This document shows positions 45,401 through 53,101 of a stretch of 64,000 nucleotides of DNA, in pieces. This stretch comes from Legionella quinlivanii (GTDB lineage Bacteria > Pseudomonadota > Gammaproteobacteria > Legionellales > Legionellaceae): NCBI RefSeq assembly GCF_003265995.1, contig NZ_MVJN01000002.1, forward strand, positions 248,001-312,000. The letters are read 5' to 3'. Position 1 is the first letter of the stretch. Each line of letters starts with the position of its first letter. The notes beneath the pieces are model-generated. The model had not been told where the DNA came from. It did no database searches and was given only the letters and a program-made list of their open reading frames with translations. The translations under genes were made by a program, and so were the position numbers.

Positions 45401-45464
45401 GTATTTGAGGATGAATACCCGCGGGAATTTGAACCGTATCGCCAAGATCAGTTTTTGCTCGCAT
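42438..45464 (-). CDS. HAD-like phosphatase domain plus ankyrin-like repeats, probable effector
   Basis: This 1008-aa protein begins with a HAD-like domain: Asp27/Asp29 in ACDFDNTLVN (DxDxT motif I) and ILILDDTEGVVEWARKAGF (acidic motif IV) about residues 167-185. Residues about 310-390 and 650-740 are two similar ankyrin-like blocks, each with LLGxxxxxxDxxxVxxLLxLGAxS followed by an AAxIxxxxxxLxxLIKA element, separated by helical sequence. The tail (about 975-1008) is Pro/Ser-rich and polar. HAD plus helical repeats suggests a host-directed phosphatase effector, but this is inferred. ATG 45464 has AGGAAG upstream and a good promoter. It is a single gene, downstream of an intergenic repeat. 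Confidence 0.75.
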   Translation of the reverse strand: MRAKTDLGDTVQIPAGIHPQIRLLACDFDNTLVNLKGKYASVLNHDLLIPILRWASLTIHLGIDTARDRKLDSDIGSSGGASITDLLKLFERFGIHFSVNNPNLVIASEDVTEFRNILMKRYEHDLETKNLFTKQKNADLHFIMQEFNKSSSGIPLRPEDILILDDTEGVVEWARKAGFKAIHVKHEFNKNTVDESYAYELAKVLGLEDYANDVQEHPENHREDPEVFLTVAKEYWVAKQARKENKLPATLLVHPLLNDLLGHFRKDPRQVFPLLKQLHGRTGYSEIIDEEYEISDTLISSSRQQILTSRPVKQTLLGHSIQADDFYRVSDLLQLGASSNHCFDLGPNKRQIKPLVAAVILDCSSDILAALIKANAQIDLTHGDISILKIALENLHGKLLHLVPGKRQPLYEQLQLTVEVIQKQHGLDNYFNHLAAIFPMILKIEDANILAIFMNNLSLNHRQSLYHFVDISAQKNSDFSQQLTVEFFFQQSLKSLKEKFDPLAPAPNELAPPEKPGKCPHYNLAKALFELLRHESLSSPRQTKKTGSAIKLFRSSAEALADVKSLQRQFFFNALGHMLRMNLSEFRVQSLLNVFLTMFCKKDTVESPKGEKRKAEDLDINKVYSSRAPQFELSLLGVAVTHNNSWFAERLLDLGANSSQLFLLDQTKIKILNAAIIFECEPGLINGLIKAGATIGQIEGIYINGVKESILSIMIKRICSTANISLRKELIEQLQPVIQLFLSQHGVDNYFSALYPAIQSIIESKDSKLMTSCFGMLPSPFKQSLWDIFAMEGLYPLKPATDVKQEDFKLRFEMEFFFQLKEEELPLQGKAFRRILPLIQSEYCLLVELRARLRIAFANFEKPESSTQGKRSFFSVSDVNPIEECKLNARVRRLKLFFNTVNCLIETVPIDSLQAKSLLHSCYFAIKELKNFSDYTTYFKVQTKAIDELLLFLKNSLKESQTAEYQIQAPLASPERIQVASYREPLLPVSPIAGVNPDESNVSLTGSR

Positions 45465-45526
45465 GAAAATTCTTCCTAATTGTTATTCAGAGGCAATCAA
45501 TCGGCACTCTAGTTATGTGCGAGCTC

Positions 45527-45554
45527 ATTGTCTCAAATTAAATAAAATTGTCAA
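45527..45554 (-). promoter_or_regulatory. Sigma70-type promoter for the 1008-aa HAD/ankyrin-like gene
   Basis: On the minus strand a perfect -35 TTGACA (45554-45549) and -10 GACAAT (45532-45527) are 16 bp apart. Transcription would start near 45520, giving a leader of about 56 bases. Confidence 0.6.
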
Positions 45555-45665
45555 TTTTTTAGTAAGAATCAGCATGAAACAAACAGAAAATATATTTGAT
45601 TTTAAAAACAATTTTTTTTGATCTCAACTAATTTTCCAAGGTCCTCTTTAAATTAACTTCAAATA

Positions 45666-46220
45666 TCATTTTTTTTCAAATTTTTGCACCATCAAACAGG
45701 CTCTTTGCCCCTCAAACACGCCTTTGTCCATAATATAATTTCCCACTATTCTGAATCCTGCCTTCGTATACACATGTTGTGCGCGGGGATTATTTGCATC
45801 AGGATCTATAAAAAACGTATCCGCAGCAGGATCGACCTTTTTACGGAAAAAGTCGATAAAAGCGCAAAGCGCTTCACTGGCAAATCCCTTACCAAGAAAC
45901 TCCCTGTTACCTATACCAAAATCGATGCAATAGGTAGCGCCGGTTACAGAGCGATTTTCAGCCAGAATCTTAGGGCAGTCCTCATTGGATCCAAGCGGGG
46001 AAGTTAAAATGAAACAGGATTTTTCCTTGTTGATGGTGCCAATCCAATAGCTGACATTTCCAGAAAAATAAGCAGAAGGTTTTTTCCTCCCATCCACAAA
46101 GTTAATAATATCATCCTTATGTTCCTGGCTATTATCCCAAAATTCCAGCATATGAGGTTCGGCAAGCCAGGAAAAGATTATTTCCAGATGATGCTTTTCA
46201 AGTTTCTCAAATTCAAACAT
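45666..46220 (-). CDS. GNAT family N-acetyltransferase
   Basis: Start ATG 46220 has a strong GGGGAGGA 6 bases upstream; the longer frame to 46241 is unlikely. The roughly 184-aa protein resembles the AacA4/RimJ-type GNAT fold: FEFEKLEKHHLEIIFSWL at the start, then FGIGNREFLGKGFASEALCAF, which holds the acetyl-CoA pyrophosphate-binding loop, then DPDANNPRAQHVYTKAGF, the classic C-terminal motif. It could acetylate a small amine or aminoglycoside-like substrate; which one cannot be told. Single gene between two effector-like or small genes. Confidence 0.85.
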   Translation of the reverse strand: MFEFEKLEKHHLEIIFSWLAEPHMLEFWDNSQEHKDDIINFVDGRKKPSAYFSGNVSYWIGTINKEKSCFILTSPLGSNEDCPKILAENRSVTGATYCIDFGIGNREFLGKGFASEALCAFIDFFRKKVDPAADTFFIDPDANNPRAQHVYTKAGFRIVGNYIMDKGVFEGQRACLMVQKFEKK

Positions 46221-46374
46221 AGCGTCCTCCCCGACTATCAATTTCCTGCTTTAACTTATGCTCTCAGCTGCCATAATAAATAAAGAGTAATTATGTTTCT
46301 GCCCAGCGGAAATCATACTGATATTTTTTTAATTGTTATGAATTGATTAAACTCAACATAAGGAAATATTTATC

Positions 46375-46566
46375 ATGAGCAATAATGACTTGCAATATGT
46401 AGTTGGTGAGATTCCTGAAAAACCTGATGAGATTCCATCCTCTCCTGACCAGTTTGAACCCTTACCAAATGACACTCCGGAACCCAGCCCGGAAAATACT
46501 CCCGAGCCAGAACCTGTTCATATTCCTGAGCCCGAACCCATTAATATCCCGGAAAAGCCGCTTTAA
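46375..46566 (+). CDS. Small Pro/Glu-rich repetitive protein, 63 aa
   Basis: The 63-residue protein begins MSNNDLQYVV and then consists of degenerate PEP/PEPEP repeats (EIPEKP, TPEPSPENTPEPEP, IPEPEPINIPEKP). Such a polyproline-like acidic repeat is likely extended. AAGGAAA precedes the ATG. Its stop overlaps the stop of the opposite-strand 51-aa gene by 3 bp. Function unknown. Confidence 0.55.
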   Translation: MSNNDLQYVVGEIPEKPDEIPSSPDQFEPLPNDTPEPSPENTPEPEPVHIPEPEPINIPEKPL

Positions 46567-46718
46567 ATTCCCTTTGGGGAGTTTTTTGGCGATTGCTTCT
46601 TTTCCTTTTTAATTTCATTACACACCGGCTTGCTGGAATCGGGCGTAATGTCGCAAACATTCTTGATTTCCTTAATTTCCGGATGGTCCTTGGCTTTGTC
46701 TTTTTTAATTGATCCCAT
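46563..46718 (-). CDS. Small Lys-rich protein, 51 aa
   Basis: The complement of 46563-46718 encodes MGSIKKDKAKDHPEIKEIKN..., 51 residues, with AGGAG about 7 bases before ATG 46718. Two cysteines (about 22 and 33) flank ITPDSSKP. Strongly basic at both ends. The clean RBS and the T-rich plus strand (which gives no long open frame there) favour this as a real gene; it is too short for most gene finders. Function unknown. Confidence 0.5.
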   Translation of the reverse strand: MGSIKKDKAKDHPEIKEIKNVCDITPDSSKPVCNEIKKEKKQSPKNSPKGI

Positions 46719-46797
46719 AATTTTCTCCTATTTCCTTTTATTTATAGCAAAAGCATTTTATGCTGCATGAAATGACTATCATTGATAAGCGGATACC

Positions 46798-47259
46798 ATG
46801 GCCTATTTCCTGCTGAAATATATTCATATCATCAGCTCCACCTTATTGTTTGGCACAGGTTTAGGCAGTGCTTTTTATATGTGGCGCGCCAATCAAAGCG
46901 CTAATGTTGAAGCAATGCGTTTTGCGGCCAGGAATGTGGTGATTGCCGATTGGATCTTTACAGCACCTGCCGTCGTTATTCAGCCAATAACCGGATTTTG
47001 GTTAATGGCTATTATGCATTATCCAATCACCAGCAAATGGATTATTCTCAGTTTGATTCTATATGTAATTACCGGCGCCTGCTGGCTTCCGGTGGTATGG
47101 CTGCAAATCAAAATGGATGAATTGCTAAATCAAACCCTATCCGAAAAAGGTCTGCCTGCAAAATACCACCGCTATGCAAAATTATGGTTCATTTTAGGCT
47201 GGCCTGCATTTTTCTCGGTATTAGCAATTTTTTACCTGATGGTATTTAAACCATTTTAA
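46798..47259 (+). CDS. DUF2269 family membrane protein
   Basis: This 153-aa protein has four membrane helices (about 7-27, 50-75, 80-105 and 128-150) and the DUF2269 features YIHIISSTLLFGTGLGSAF, then RNVVIADWIFTAPAVVIQPITG, then WLPVVWLQIKMDEL. Function is unknown; family members are often encoded beside NAD-epimerase/DoxX-type genes, which here lie far away at 4.4 kb. Monocistronic. It is followed by an intergenic repeat. Confidence 0.85.
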   Translation: MAYFLLKYIHIISSTLLFGTGLGSAFYMWRANQSANVEAMRFAARNVVIADWIFTAPAVVIQPITGFWLMAIMHYPITSKWIILSLILYVITGACWLPVVWLQIKMDELLNQTLSEKGLPAKYHRYAKLWFILGWPAFFSVLAIFYLMVFKPF

Positions 47260-47270
47260 GTTAAAAAATC

Positions 47271-47388
47271 GTAACTCCCCAGGTCTCAACGTCATCCTGA
47301 ACGCAGTGAAGGATCTCATGAATCTGGCTTAGCTCTAAGCAGTTTGAGATCCTTCGCTACGCTCAGGATGACGTACCTGGGGAGTTAC
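47271..47388. repeat. Family B inverted-repeat element with 14-bp terminal inverted repeats
   Basis: GTAACTCCCCAGGT (47271-47284) and ACCTGGGGAGTTAC (47375-47388) are a perfect 14-bp inverted repeat. Inside, ACGTCATCCTGAACGCAGTG (from 47289) and its inverse (to about 47374) form a long, nearly perfect stem. Total 118 bp, non-coding, between DUF2269 and the 634-aa gene. MITE-like. Confidence 0.8.
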
Positions 47389-47471
47389 AAAAAATCTGAT
47401 AAGTATTCCTTAAGCTTTTCCTGATAAACTGGCCTTCATAATTATCACCCAAAGGAAGATGATAAATAATA

Positions 47472-49376
47472 ATGGCAGAATCATCAGAAATTACAGGATT
47501 AACAAGAAAGCTTAATAAACTCATCAAGCAAAAAAATATTAATGGATTTCCTGACCATTTAACGACAGAATTAGAAAATACAGCGAAGCTGCTTAATCTT
47601 AAAGACTGTGCCTATAACGATTCATTAAAATTGCTCCTGATTCGCCTGCATCTTATTAGCATTCACGTCTTAAAAAATGCTGATTATCTCTCTGATGCTG
47701 AAAAAAATCGTATTGCCAAAAACGTTATCACCTGCACCAGGCTTATCACTAAAAGCCATGCTAATCAGGACAACATAAAGTATCATCAAAAATTGCGTCG
47801 ATTGCTTAATAGCAATGCTTTCGAGTTTCGTAAATATTCCTCTCCCTTAATACATTACCCTCTGGTTATGATTGATTCGGTGGTGAATGCAGTTAACTAC
47901 GGGCGCAGCGGCATTTTCCGTACCGATTATCCACGCTCTCACTTTGCCCGAAAAGATTATGTGTCAGAGACACTGGAACATTTCACTCTCGTTAATCGAA
48001 GCGCTAGTTCGCGAATGGTTTTATCTCGTCTTGCCTCATGCCCTAATCTGACTAATTCTGAAGACGAACTAATAAGTCACTTGAATGAAGAAGTCACAGA
48101 GCCTTTTGCTCGTTTTATTGCTGTAAACAAAGCTAATTCTAAACTTACGGACGAAGTCAGAACATTAATTGCCTCATTAAATGAAATAGCAAAACAGCTG
48201 GCTGGTGCAGAACATAATCAAGTGATTCATGCTGCCGCAAAGAAAGCGTTTCTGGCCTGTCAGGATTTGGCTCTTGAAATACTCAATAACAAGAAAGTTT
48301 CGCTCACTAAAATCAGACAATTGTCTGTATGTTTCAAACAAACCGCATTGGTCATTGAAAATCCTGGCAACAAAGAACAAGTGCTTAAACTTTCGGAGAT
48401 GGTGGAACAAAGTGACTATAGCCGCTATCGAGCAGATCGTGAAAAAACCAGTTATGCAGTAATTCATATCCTGGTGTCTGCAGCCCTTTTAGGCTTAGCT
48501 ATATTTGAAGCAGTCGCCAGTCATGGCTTATCCATGGCTGTACATGCCTGGATTATCTCCGCTGAGGGAGTAAGTCTTGGCGTAGGTCTTGGTCAATTAC
48601 ACTATTTCTCTAACAGTGATCAGAGAAAGACCCTTTTCTTTGATTCTATGGAAAAAATGTGTAGCGCCACCAACCTATCAAGCTCACATCAGGACTGGGT
48701 AGACCAAAATGATCTGGTAAATCGCAGAACTGAATTGCTGGATGAAATAATCGCGCAAAAATACAAGGATACTTCCGATTTATCAAAAGAAGCCACCCAT
48801 TTGATGACTGCCTTGCGAGCACTTCAGCAATCCAGCAATTCATCCAGGCAAGAACTGCTGAAAAAACAGGCCCAGACTGTTCTAAGCTGCGCTCAGGATC
48901 TGGCGCTTGATTTATTAAGAGCAGAAGAACCTTCGATGCACCGTATACAGAAACTAACTGAATGCGTGAACGCAGCACAAAAAGTGACTAGCCAACCGGA
49001 AAATCCCCAGGCTATTGCGCATTTAGTGAAACTGCTTAATCAAGGCGGATACGAGACTACCCGTGTAAATAAAAAAGATATTTTAATTGCATCCCTTTTA
49101 GCTTTGGCCAGCATTGTACTTTTCGCAGTGACCATAACCGGTACAATTCTCTCTGGCGGGACCACTGCCGGAACGATTCTCTCGCCTTTTATGCTCATGA
49201 TTATGTCCATTAATCGTTTTATTCACGCATTCCAGCGTCAGCAAACTGCTTTCACAGCGGAAGCAAGGACATTGGCCGAGTATTCGGAAATAATGGGTGA
49301 TGCTCAACCTGAACCGATTCGTGACGAACTCTCTTCTGATTCAGGCGGGTACTCATCTGATTTCAGCTGTGCATAA
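47472..49376 (+). CDS. Membrane coiled-coil protein with an internal duplication, probable effector
   Basis: The 634-aa protein contains two related modules of about 130 residues: residues about 223-353 and 437-565. They share a helical segment with QDLALE(I)L / QDLALDLL, a xxIxxLxxC segment, ENPxxxxxxxKLxxxxxxxYxxxR, and each ends in a hydrophobic hairpin (about 328-370 and 537-580) likely to insert in membranes. The N-terminal 220 residues are helical. The last 50 are polar, acidic and Ser-rich, a plausible Dot/Icm signal. No enzymatic motif is recognised. AGGAAG lies upstream of ATG 47472. A membrane-targeted effector is inferred. Confidence 0.7.
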   Translation: MAESSEITGLTRKLNKLIKQKNINGFPDHLTTELENTAKLLNLKDCAYNDSLKLLLIRLHLISIHVLKNADYLSDAEKNRIAKNVITCTRLITKSHANQDNIKYHQKLRRLLNSNAFEFRKYSSPLIHYPLVMIDSVVNAVNYGRSGIFRTDYPRSHFARKDYVSETLEHFTLVNRSASSRMVLSRLASCPNLTNSEDELISHLNEEVTEPFARFIAVNKANSKLTDEVRTLIASLNEIAKQLAGAEHNQVIHAAAKKAFLACQDLALEILNNKKVSLTKIRQLSVCFKQTALVIENPGNKEQVLKLSEMVEQSDYSRYRADREKTSYAVIHILVSAALLGLAIFEAVASHGLSMAVHAWIISAEGVSLGVGLGQLHYFSNSDQRKTLFFDSMEKMCSATNLSSSHQDWVDQNDLVNRRTELLDEIIAQKYKDTSDLSKEATHLMTALRALQQSSNSSRQELLKKQAQTVLSCAQDLALDLLRAEEPSMHRIQKLTECVNAAQKVTSQPENPQAIAHLVKLLNQGGYETTRVNKKDILIASLLALASIVLFAVTITGTILSGGTTAGTILSPFMLMIMSINRFIHAFQRQQTAFTAEARTLAEYSEIMGDAQPEPIRDELSSDSGGYSSDFSCA

Positions 49377-49465
49377 CTGATTCGACTATAATTCAAATAG
49401 GTCAAGTATTTGGATACTAATTGCGTCAGTGCTATTGCATTTATGGAAGATGATACATAAAAGCC

Positions 49466-49549
49466 GTCTTTGCGAGCTTCAGCGAAGCAATCCATCTCAT
49501 TACTTTATAGGATTCGATCTTGGATTGCTTCACTTCGTTCGCAAAGACG
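49466..49549. repeat. Family C inverted-repeat element, copy 1
   Basis: CGTCTTTGCGAGC (49466 on) with AAGCAATCCA forms the left arm; the right arm, ending 49549, reads TGGATTGCTTCA and CGCAAAGACG. About 84 bp with an A/T-rich centre. The second copy is at 50800-50887, in the same orientation. Non-coding. Confidence 0.75.
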
Positions 49550-49593
49550 ACAAGTTTATTGAAGGATATAGGCGGTAAAGGACAGGAGACCAT

Positions 49594-50733
49594 ATGAGAG
49601 ACATTCGTCAAATCCAGGATGAATCTTTTTTATTATTGCTGCAAAGCTCACTTAAAGCGATACCTTTTAATATCTTTCTATCAATAATAATCTGGGGGTA
49701 TCTCATCTATAGGGGCGCCCCTGTTACTGCATCCACAATCTGGTTTCTGGCAATCTTCAGTTTAAGCCTTTTACGCTGGATTTACAGCCGCCGATGTATT
49801 GTCAGCAAGTCTTATATCCATTCCAAAAAATCAAAACTGACTTTATTCGTCAGTTTCACTTTCATTATGGGAGGATTATGGGGTAGCTGTTATATTTTTT
49901 TTTATGATTATTTATCTGCTGCACATCAAAATATAATTACTCTGGTGCTTGGAGGAATGGCTGCTGGCGGTATTGCATCACTTTCTATTTATTTACCAGC
50001 TTATTACGCCTATTTACTTCCTATGTTTATCCCTTTAATTGTTTACAATTATTCCTTTCTGCAAGTCGATAAAAGCATACTAGCCACTATGTTTCTTCTT
50101 TTTATAATAATGCTCATGGTAACAGCCAAATTCCCATCCCAGCTTCTTTCAGAAACTATCAGGTTGGGAAGAGAAAAAGACAGTCTGATTCAGAATCTGA
50201 ATCACACAAATCATGAGAAAGATGCAGTGCTTGAAGAAATTCATCGCATATCAATAACTGATTCTCTTACTGGACTTTATAATAGAAGATATTTTGACGC
50301 TCGTCTCGATGAAGAGTTGCGAAGGGCTAAGCGTAATCAGCATTATTTTAATTTGATATTAATCGATGTGGATGATTTCAAATTCGTTAATGATAATTTC
50401 GGCCATCCTGCAGGAGATTTAATGCTGAAACGATTGGCAAGAGCGATTAAAAAAACTGCTACTCGGGCAAACGACGCTGCTTTCAGAATTGGAGGAGATG
50501 AGTTTGCCGCGATGCTCGCCAACAGTACCGCTGCGGAGGCAATTATTATTTGTAAGAAAATACAGGAATGCTTCAAAGAAGAATCGGCTGGGAATAACAC
50601 AACGCTTAGTATTGGTATAGTAACCGTACCACCTGAGAACATAGAGGCCGAAGACATAATCTCTGCAGCGGATAAAGCCTTGTATCAGGCAAAAAAATCA
50701 GGGAAAAATCAGATTCGTTCGATTGAATTGTAG
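49594..50733 (+). CDS. Membrane-bound diguanylate cyclase (GGDEF)
   Basis: The 379-aa protein has five or six N-terminal membrane helices (about residues 25-190) and a C-terminal GGDEF domain (about 215-378). The active-site sequence is RIGGDEF. An RxxD inhibitory I-site (RAND) lies exactly five residues upstream, so c-di-GMP feedback inhibition is expected. SLTGLYNRRYFD opens the domain. It should make c-di-GMP at the inner membrane; the N-terminal signal is not identified. CAGGAG precedes ATG 49594. The gene is flanked on both sides by direct copies of a family C repeat. Confidence 0.93.
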   Translation: MRDIRQIQDESFLLLLQSSLKAIPFNIFLSIIIWGYLIYRGAPVTASTIWFLAIFSLSLLRWIYSRRCIVSKSYIHSKKSKLTLFVSFTFIMGGLWGSCYIFFYDYLSAAHQNIITLVLGGMAAGGIASLSIYLPAYYAYLLPMFIPLIVYNYSFLQVDKSILATMFLLFIIMLMVTAKFPSQLLSETIRLGREKDSLIQNLNHTNHEKDAVLEEIHRISITDSLTGLYNRRYFDARLDEELRRAKRNQHYFNLILIDVDDFKFVNDNFGHPAGDLMLKRLARAIKKTATRANDAAFRIGGDEFAAMLANSTAAEAIIICKKIQECFKEESAGNNTTLSIGIVTVPPENIEAEDIISAADKALYQAKKSGKNQIRSIEL

Positions 50734-50799
50734 TTCCAAATCCTTCTAAACGGCTACGCCCGAGGCGTTGTTGCGTAAATGAAGATGGGAGCACAAAAA

Positions 50800-50887
50800 C
50801 TGTCTTTGCGAGCGCAAGTGAAGCAATCCATCTCCTTACTTTGTTCAAGCTTCGATCTGGATTGCTTCACTGTGTTCGCAAAGACGA
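50800..50887. repeat. Family C inverted-repeat element, copy 2
   Basis: It carries the same left arm (TGTCTTTGCGAGC...AAGCAATCCA) and right arm (GGATTGCTTCAC...CGCAAAGACGACAAG) as the copy at 49466, same orientation, on the other side of the GGDEF gene. Confidence 0.75.
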
Positions 50888-50961
50888 CAAGTTAGTTGTT
50901 TTGTTCTATTTACACAATAATGCCACGCGGAAATGACAGATTTGTGCTCAGTATCAAACGG

Positions 50962-51747
50962 CTATTTTTCCGCCTCAATCACATAAAGGCTGAAATTAAA
51001 ATAATACTGGCCCTGGTATTTTTCCTCACACTCTTTTGCATACATAGCCACCATTGCCTCATTGATTTCATCGATTAAAGAAGGGGAAACCTGGCCTTGG
51101 AAATATCCCACTCCTCTGACAAATTTGCGGAAAAAATCCAGTGAAGGCAACAGCAAAGAATGCTGATTTTTTTCTATATGGAATCTGCTGAATAACCCAT
51201 TTTTGTTAAGATCCTCTTTTAACTTATTAAAGTCACTGTATTGGCTTCGGTCCACTGGCGAAACGAAATCACGTAACTCTGGGAACTGCCCCGATTGGGT
51301 TACCGCGACCGCTGTATTAATAAATGGATCATCACCGCATGGAAAAAGCAGGAAGATTCTGCCCCCTTTTTTCAAGGCGCGAAATATATTGTTATAAACC
51401 CCTATCAGATGTTTAGACCACTGCAGGCACCAAAATGATACAATGTAGTCAAATTGTTCCTCAAATTGCAGTGACTCCATATCCATTTGTTTTACTGAAA
51501 AATTGGGATAAACCCGGCTAAGCTCTGCCGCCAGACTAATCATATTTTCTGATGCATCAACCCCAAGAACTGAGCCATTTGGCAACATTTTAATCAGGTG
51601 CTCGGTGAATGACCCGTTTCCACAACCAATGTCCAATATCTTATCCTGCGGCTTGAACTGAAGTCGGGGGAGATATTCCCTTGCGGCTGTCGCCTGAACA
51701 TAAGAACCAATGGCATAATCCTCTGCTGGCCAATCATTAGTTTTCAT
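50962..51747 (-). CDS. Class I SAM-dependent methyltransferase
   Basis: The 261-aa protein has a Rossmann-type methyltransferase core: ILDIGCGNGSFTEHL (motif I, SAM binding, about 37-51), VLGVDASENMI (about 58-68), QFDYIVSFWCLQW (motif IV, about 97-109) and LKKGGRIFLLFPCG. The overall pattern resembles trans-aconitate or malonyl-ACP-type small-molecule methyltransferases, but the substrate is not readable. AGGAGCC precedes ATG 51747. Divergent from the GTPase-like gene. Confidence 0.85.
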   Translation of the reverse strand: MKTNDWPAEDYAIGSYVQATAAREYLPRLQFKPQDKILDIGCGNGSFTEHLIKMLPNGSVLGVDASENMISLAAELSRVYPNFSVKQMDMESLQFEEQFDYIVSFWCLQWSKHLIGVYNNIFRALKKGGRIFLLFPCGDDPFINTAVAVTQSGQFPELRDFVSPVDRSQYSDFNKLKEDLNKNGLFSRFHIEKNQHSLLLPSLDFFRKFVRGVGYFQGQVSPSLIDEINEAMVAMYAKECEEKYQGQYYFNFSLYVIEAEK

Positions 51748-51838
51748 AAAGGCTCCTGTTAAAATAATAATTTACCCGTTTCAGAATGACTTAAGCAATA
51801 CAATTAACTGTATTAAATATAAGACATTTAATTGAGTA

Positions 51839-51867
51839 ATGACTTTTTAGATTAATTTGTGTACAAT
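51839..51867 (+). promoter_or_regulatory. Possible promoter for the GTPase-like gene
   Basis: ATGACT (51839-51844, 4 of 6 to the -35 consensus) and TACAAT (51862-51867) are 17 bp apart, giving a start near 51874 and a leader of about 35 bases to ATG 51909. Confidence 0.4.
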
Positions 51868-51908
51868 GATGCAATTATTATTACACATTGCGGAGAGTAT
51901 CAAGGCCT

Positions 51909-53048
51909 ATGTTTTTCCAAAACAAAACCAATATTGCAGTAATTGGACGAAAAAAATCAGGAAAAACGGCGCTTATTAAATATTTATGTGATGCTCCCTT
52001 TTCAACTGGCGAATTACCCTCTCTATTCTTTCGCACCAGACAGATCCCGGGATCTCATGCCAAGTTTAATTTCTATGAATTAAGCTCGGAGCTAATCCTG
52101 ACCAATGATAGTTTAAAATGGAATGCCTTTATTAAGGATATTGATATCCTTATTTATTGTATCGACCTGCCAGAGTTTTTAAAACCAGATCAGGGCCATT
52201 CTTACGAAATATCCACCGTAGAAGCGATAAAATTATCCACCGAAAAATCAGGTATTCTGACTTTTGTGGCCTTGACACATTATGACAAGCTGGACGAGAA
52301 ATTTACTCACTCAGTGGACACACTTGAAAGACAATTAATTGCAGCCGGATTTAATACATTTATTACCTCTGCAAAACCGGATAATACCCAGACTCATTCT
52401 CCTTCCAGAGGAGTTGCTGGAATCAGGTTGCTAAGGCAAGCCGTTGAAAACCATTTGGAAAGACAGCCAATCGACTACGCAATTTCGCTCCTGAATGATC
52501 AGTATCCAGAGCTTAAAAAAGCATTGAGAGATCTGCATACTGCCCTGAACCATTTACCAGTTTCAGAGAGAAACAGAATAGAGAATGAAACAGTCAATCT
52601 GATCGAGCGCTTTACCCGGGATGAAAATATTTCCAAACTCGCTGCCATTAACTATTACCAGCAAACCTGTACAAAAATACTTTATGATAATGCAGACTCC
52701 AGCTTTCGCTGGCGAAAATGGTACTCGCGTATTTTGTTTAAAATTTTGTTAATTAGCGTTTTTATTATGGCAGCGACTATGGCAGGCTTTGTAGTAGGTT
52801 TGGCACTTGGCGCTAAAATGACAGGCCCTGGCGCTCTTTTCATTGCAGCATTTGGCGCTTTAATGGGCGCCCTGGCAGGAATCTATCTGGCGACCCGACT
52901 TCCCTTTGATCAATTCCTTTCAAAGTTCAATTTCTTTAGCCCCAAAGAAGAAGTGGCTCTTGGAAATGTGATCAAGGCAGCTATGACAGCAAATGAGGAA
53001 GAGATGAGTTATGAAACACAGAATGAGGATCCGTTTAAGCTGGTTTGA
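51909..53048 (+). CDS. Membrane-anchored P-loop GTPase-like protein, possible effector
   Basis: ATG 51909 is chosen; the longer frame begins with TTG at 51888. The protein is about 379 aa. Residues about 6-23 hold a Walker A/G1 motif (VIGRKKSGKTALIKYL). FYELSS near 55 replaces the usual DxxG, and THYDKLDE near 120 resembles a G4 (xxxD) motif, so it is a divergent small-GTPase-type domain. Residues about 275-330 form two Gly/Ala-rich membrane helices. The tail is acidic (NEEEM...EDPFKLV), compatible with a Glu-rich translocation signal. Function and partners unknown. Confidence 0.7.
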   Translation: MFFQNKTNIAVIGRKKSGKTALIKYLCDAPFSTGELPSLFFRTRQIPGSHAKFNFYELSSELILTNDSLKWNAFIKDIDILIYCIDLPEFLKPDQGHSYEISTVEAIKLSTEKSGILTFVALTHYDKLDEKFTHSVDTLERQLIAAGFNTFITSAKPDNTQTHSPSRGVAGIRLLRQAVENHLERQPIDYAISLLNDQYPELKKALRDLHTALNHLPVSERNRIENETVNLIERFTRDENISKLAAINYYQQTCTKILYDNADSSFRWRKWYSRILFKILLISVFIMAATMAGFVVGLALGAKMTGPGALFIAAFGALMGALAGIYLATRLPFDQFLSKFNFFSPKEEVALGNVIKAAMTANEEEMSYETQNEDPFKLV

Positions 53049-53101
53049 TTACCCGCTTATCGAATTTATCTCCCCTCGCATCCCTGTGATTATAAATTCA
53101 C

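Noticed and set aside
50740-50785. Sequence near GGCGTTGTTGCGTAAAT resembling an insertion sequence end
   Set aside because: No transposase, no inverted partner and no target duplication seen; too short to support.
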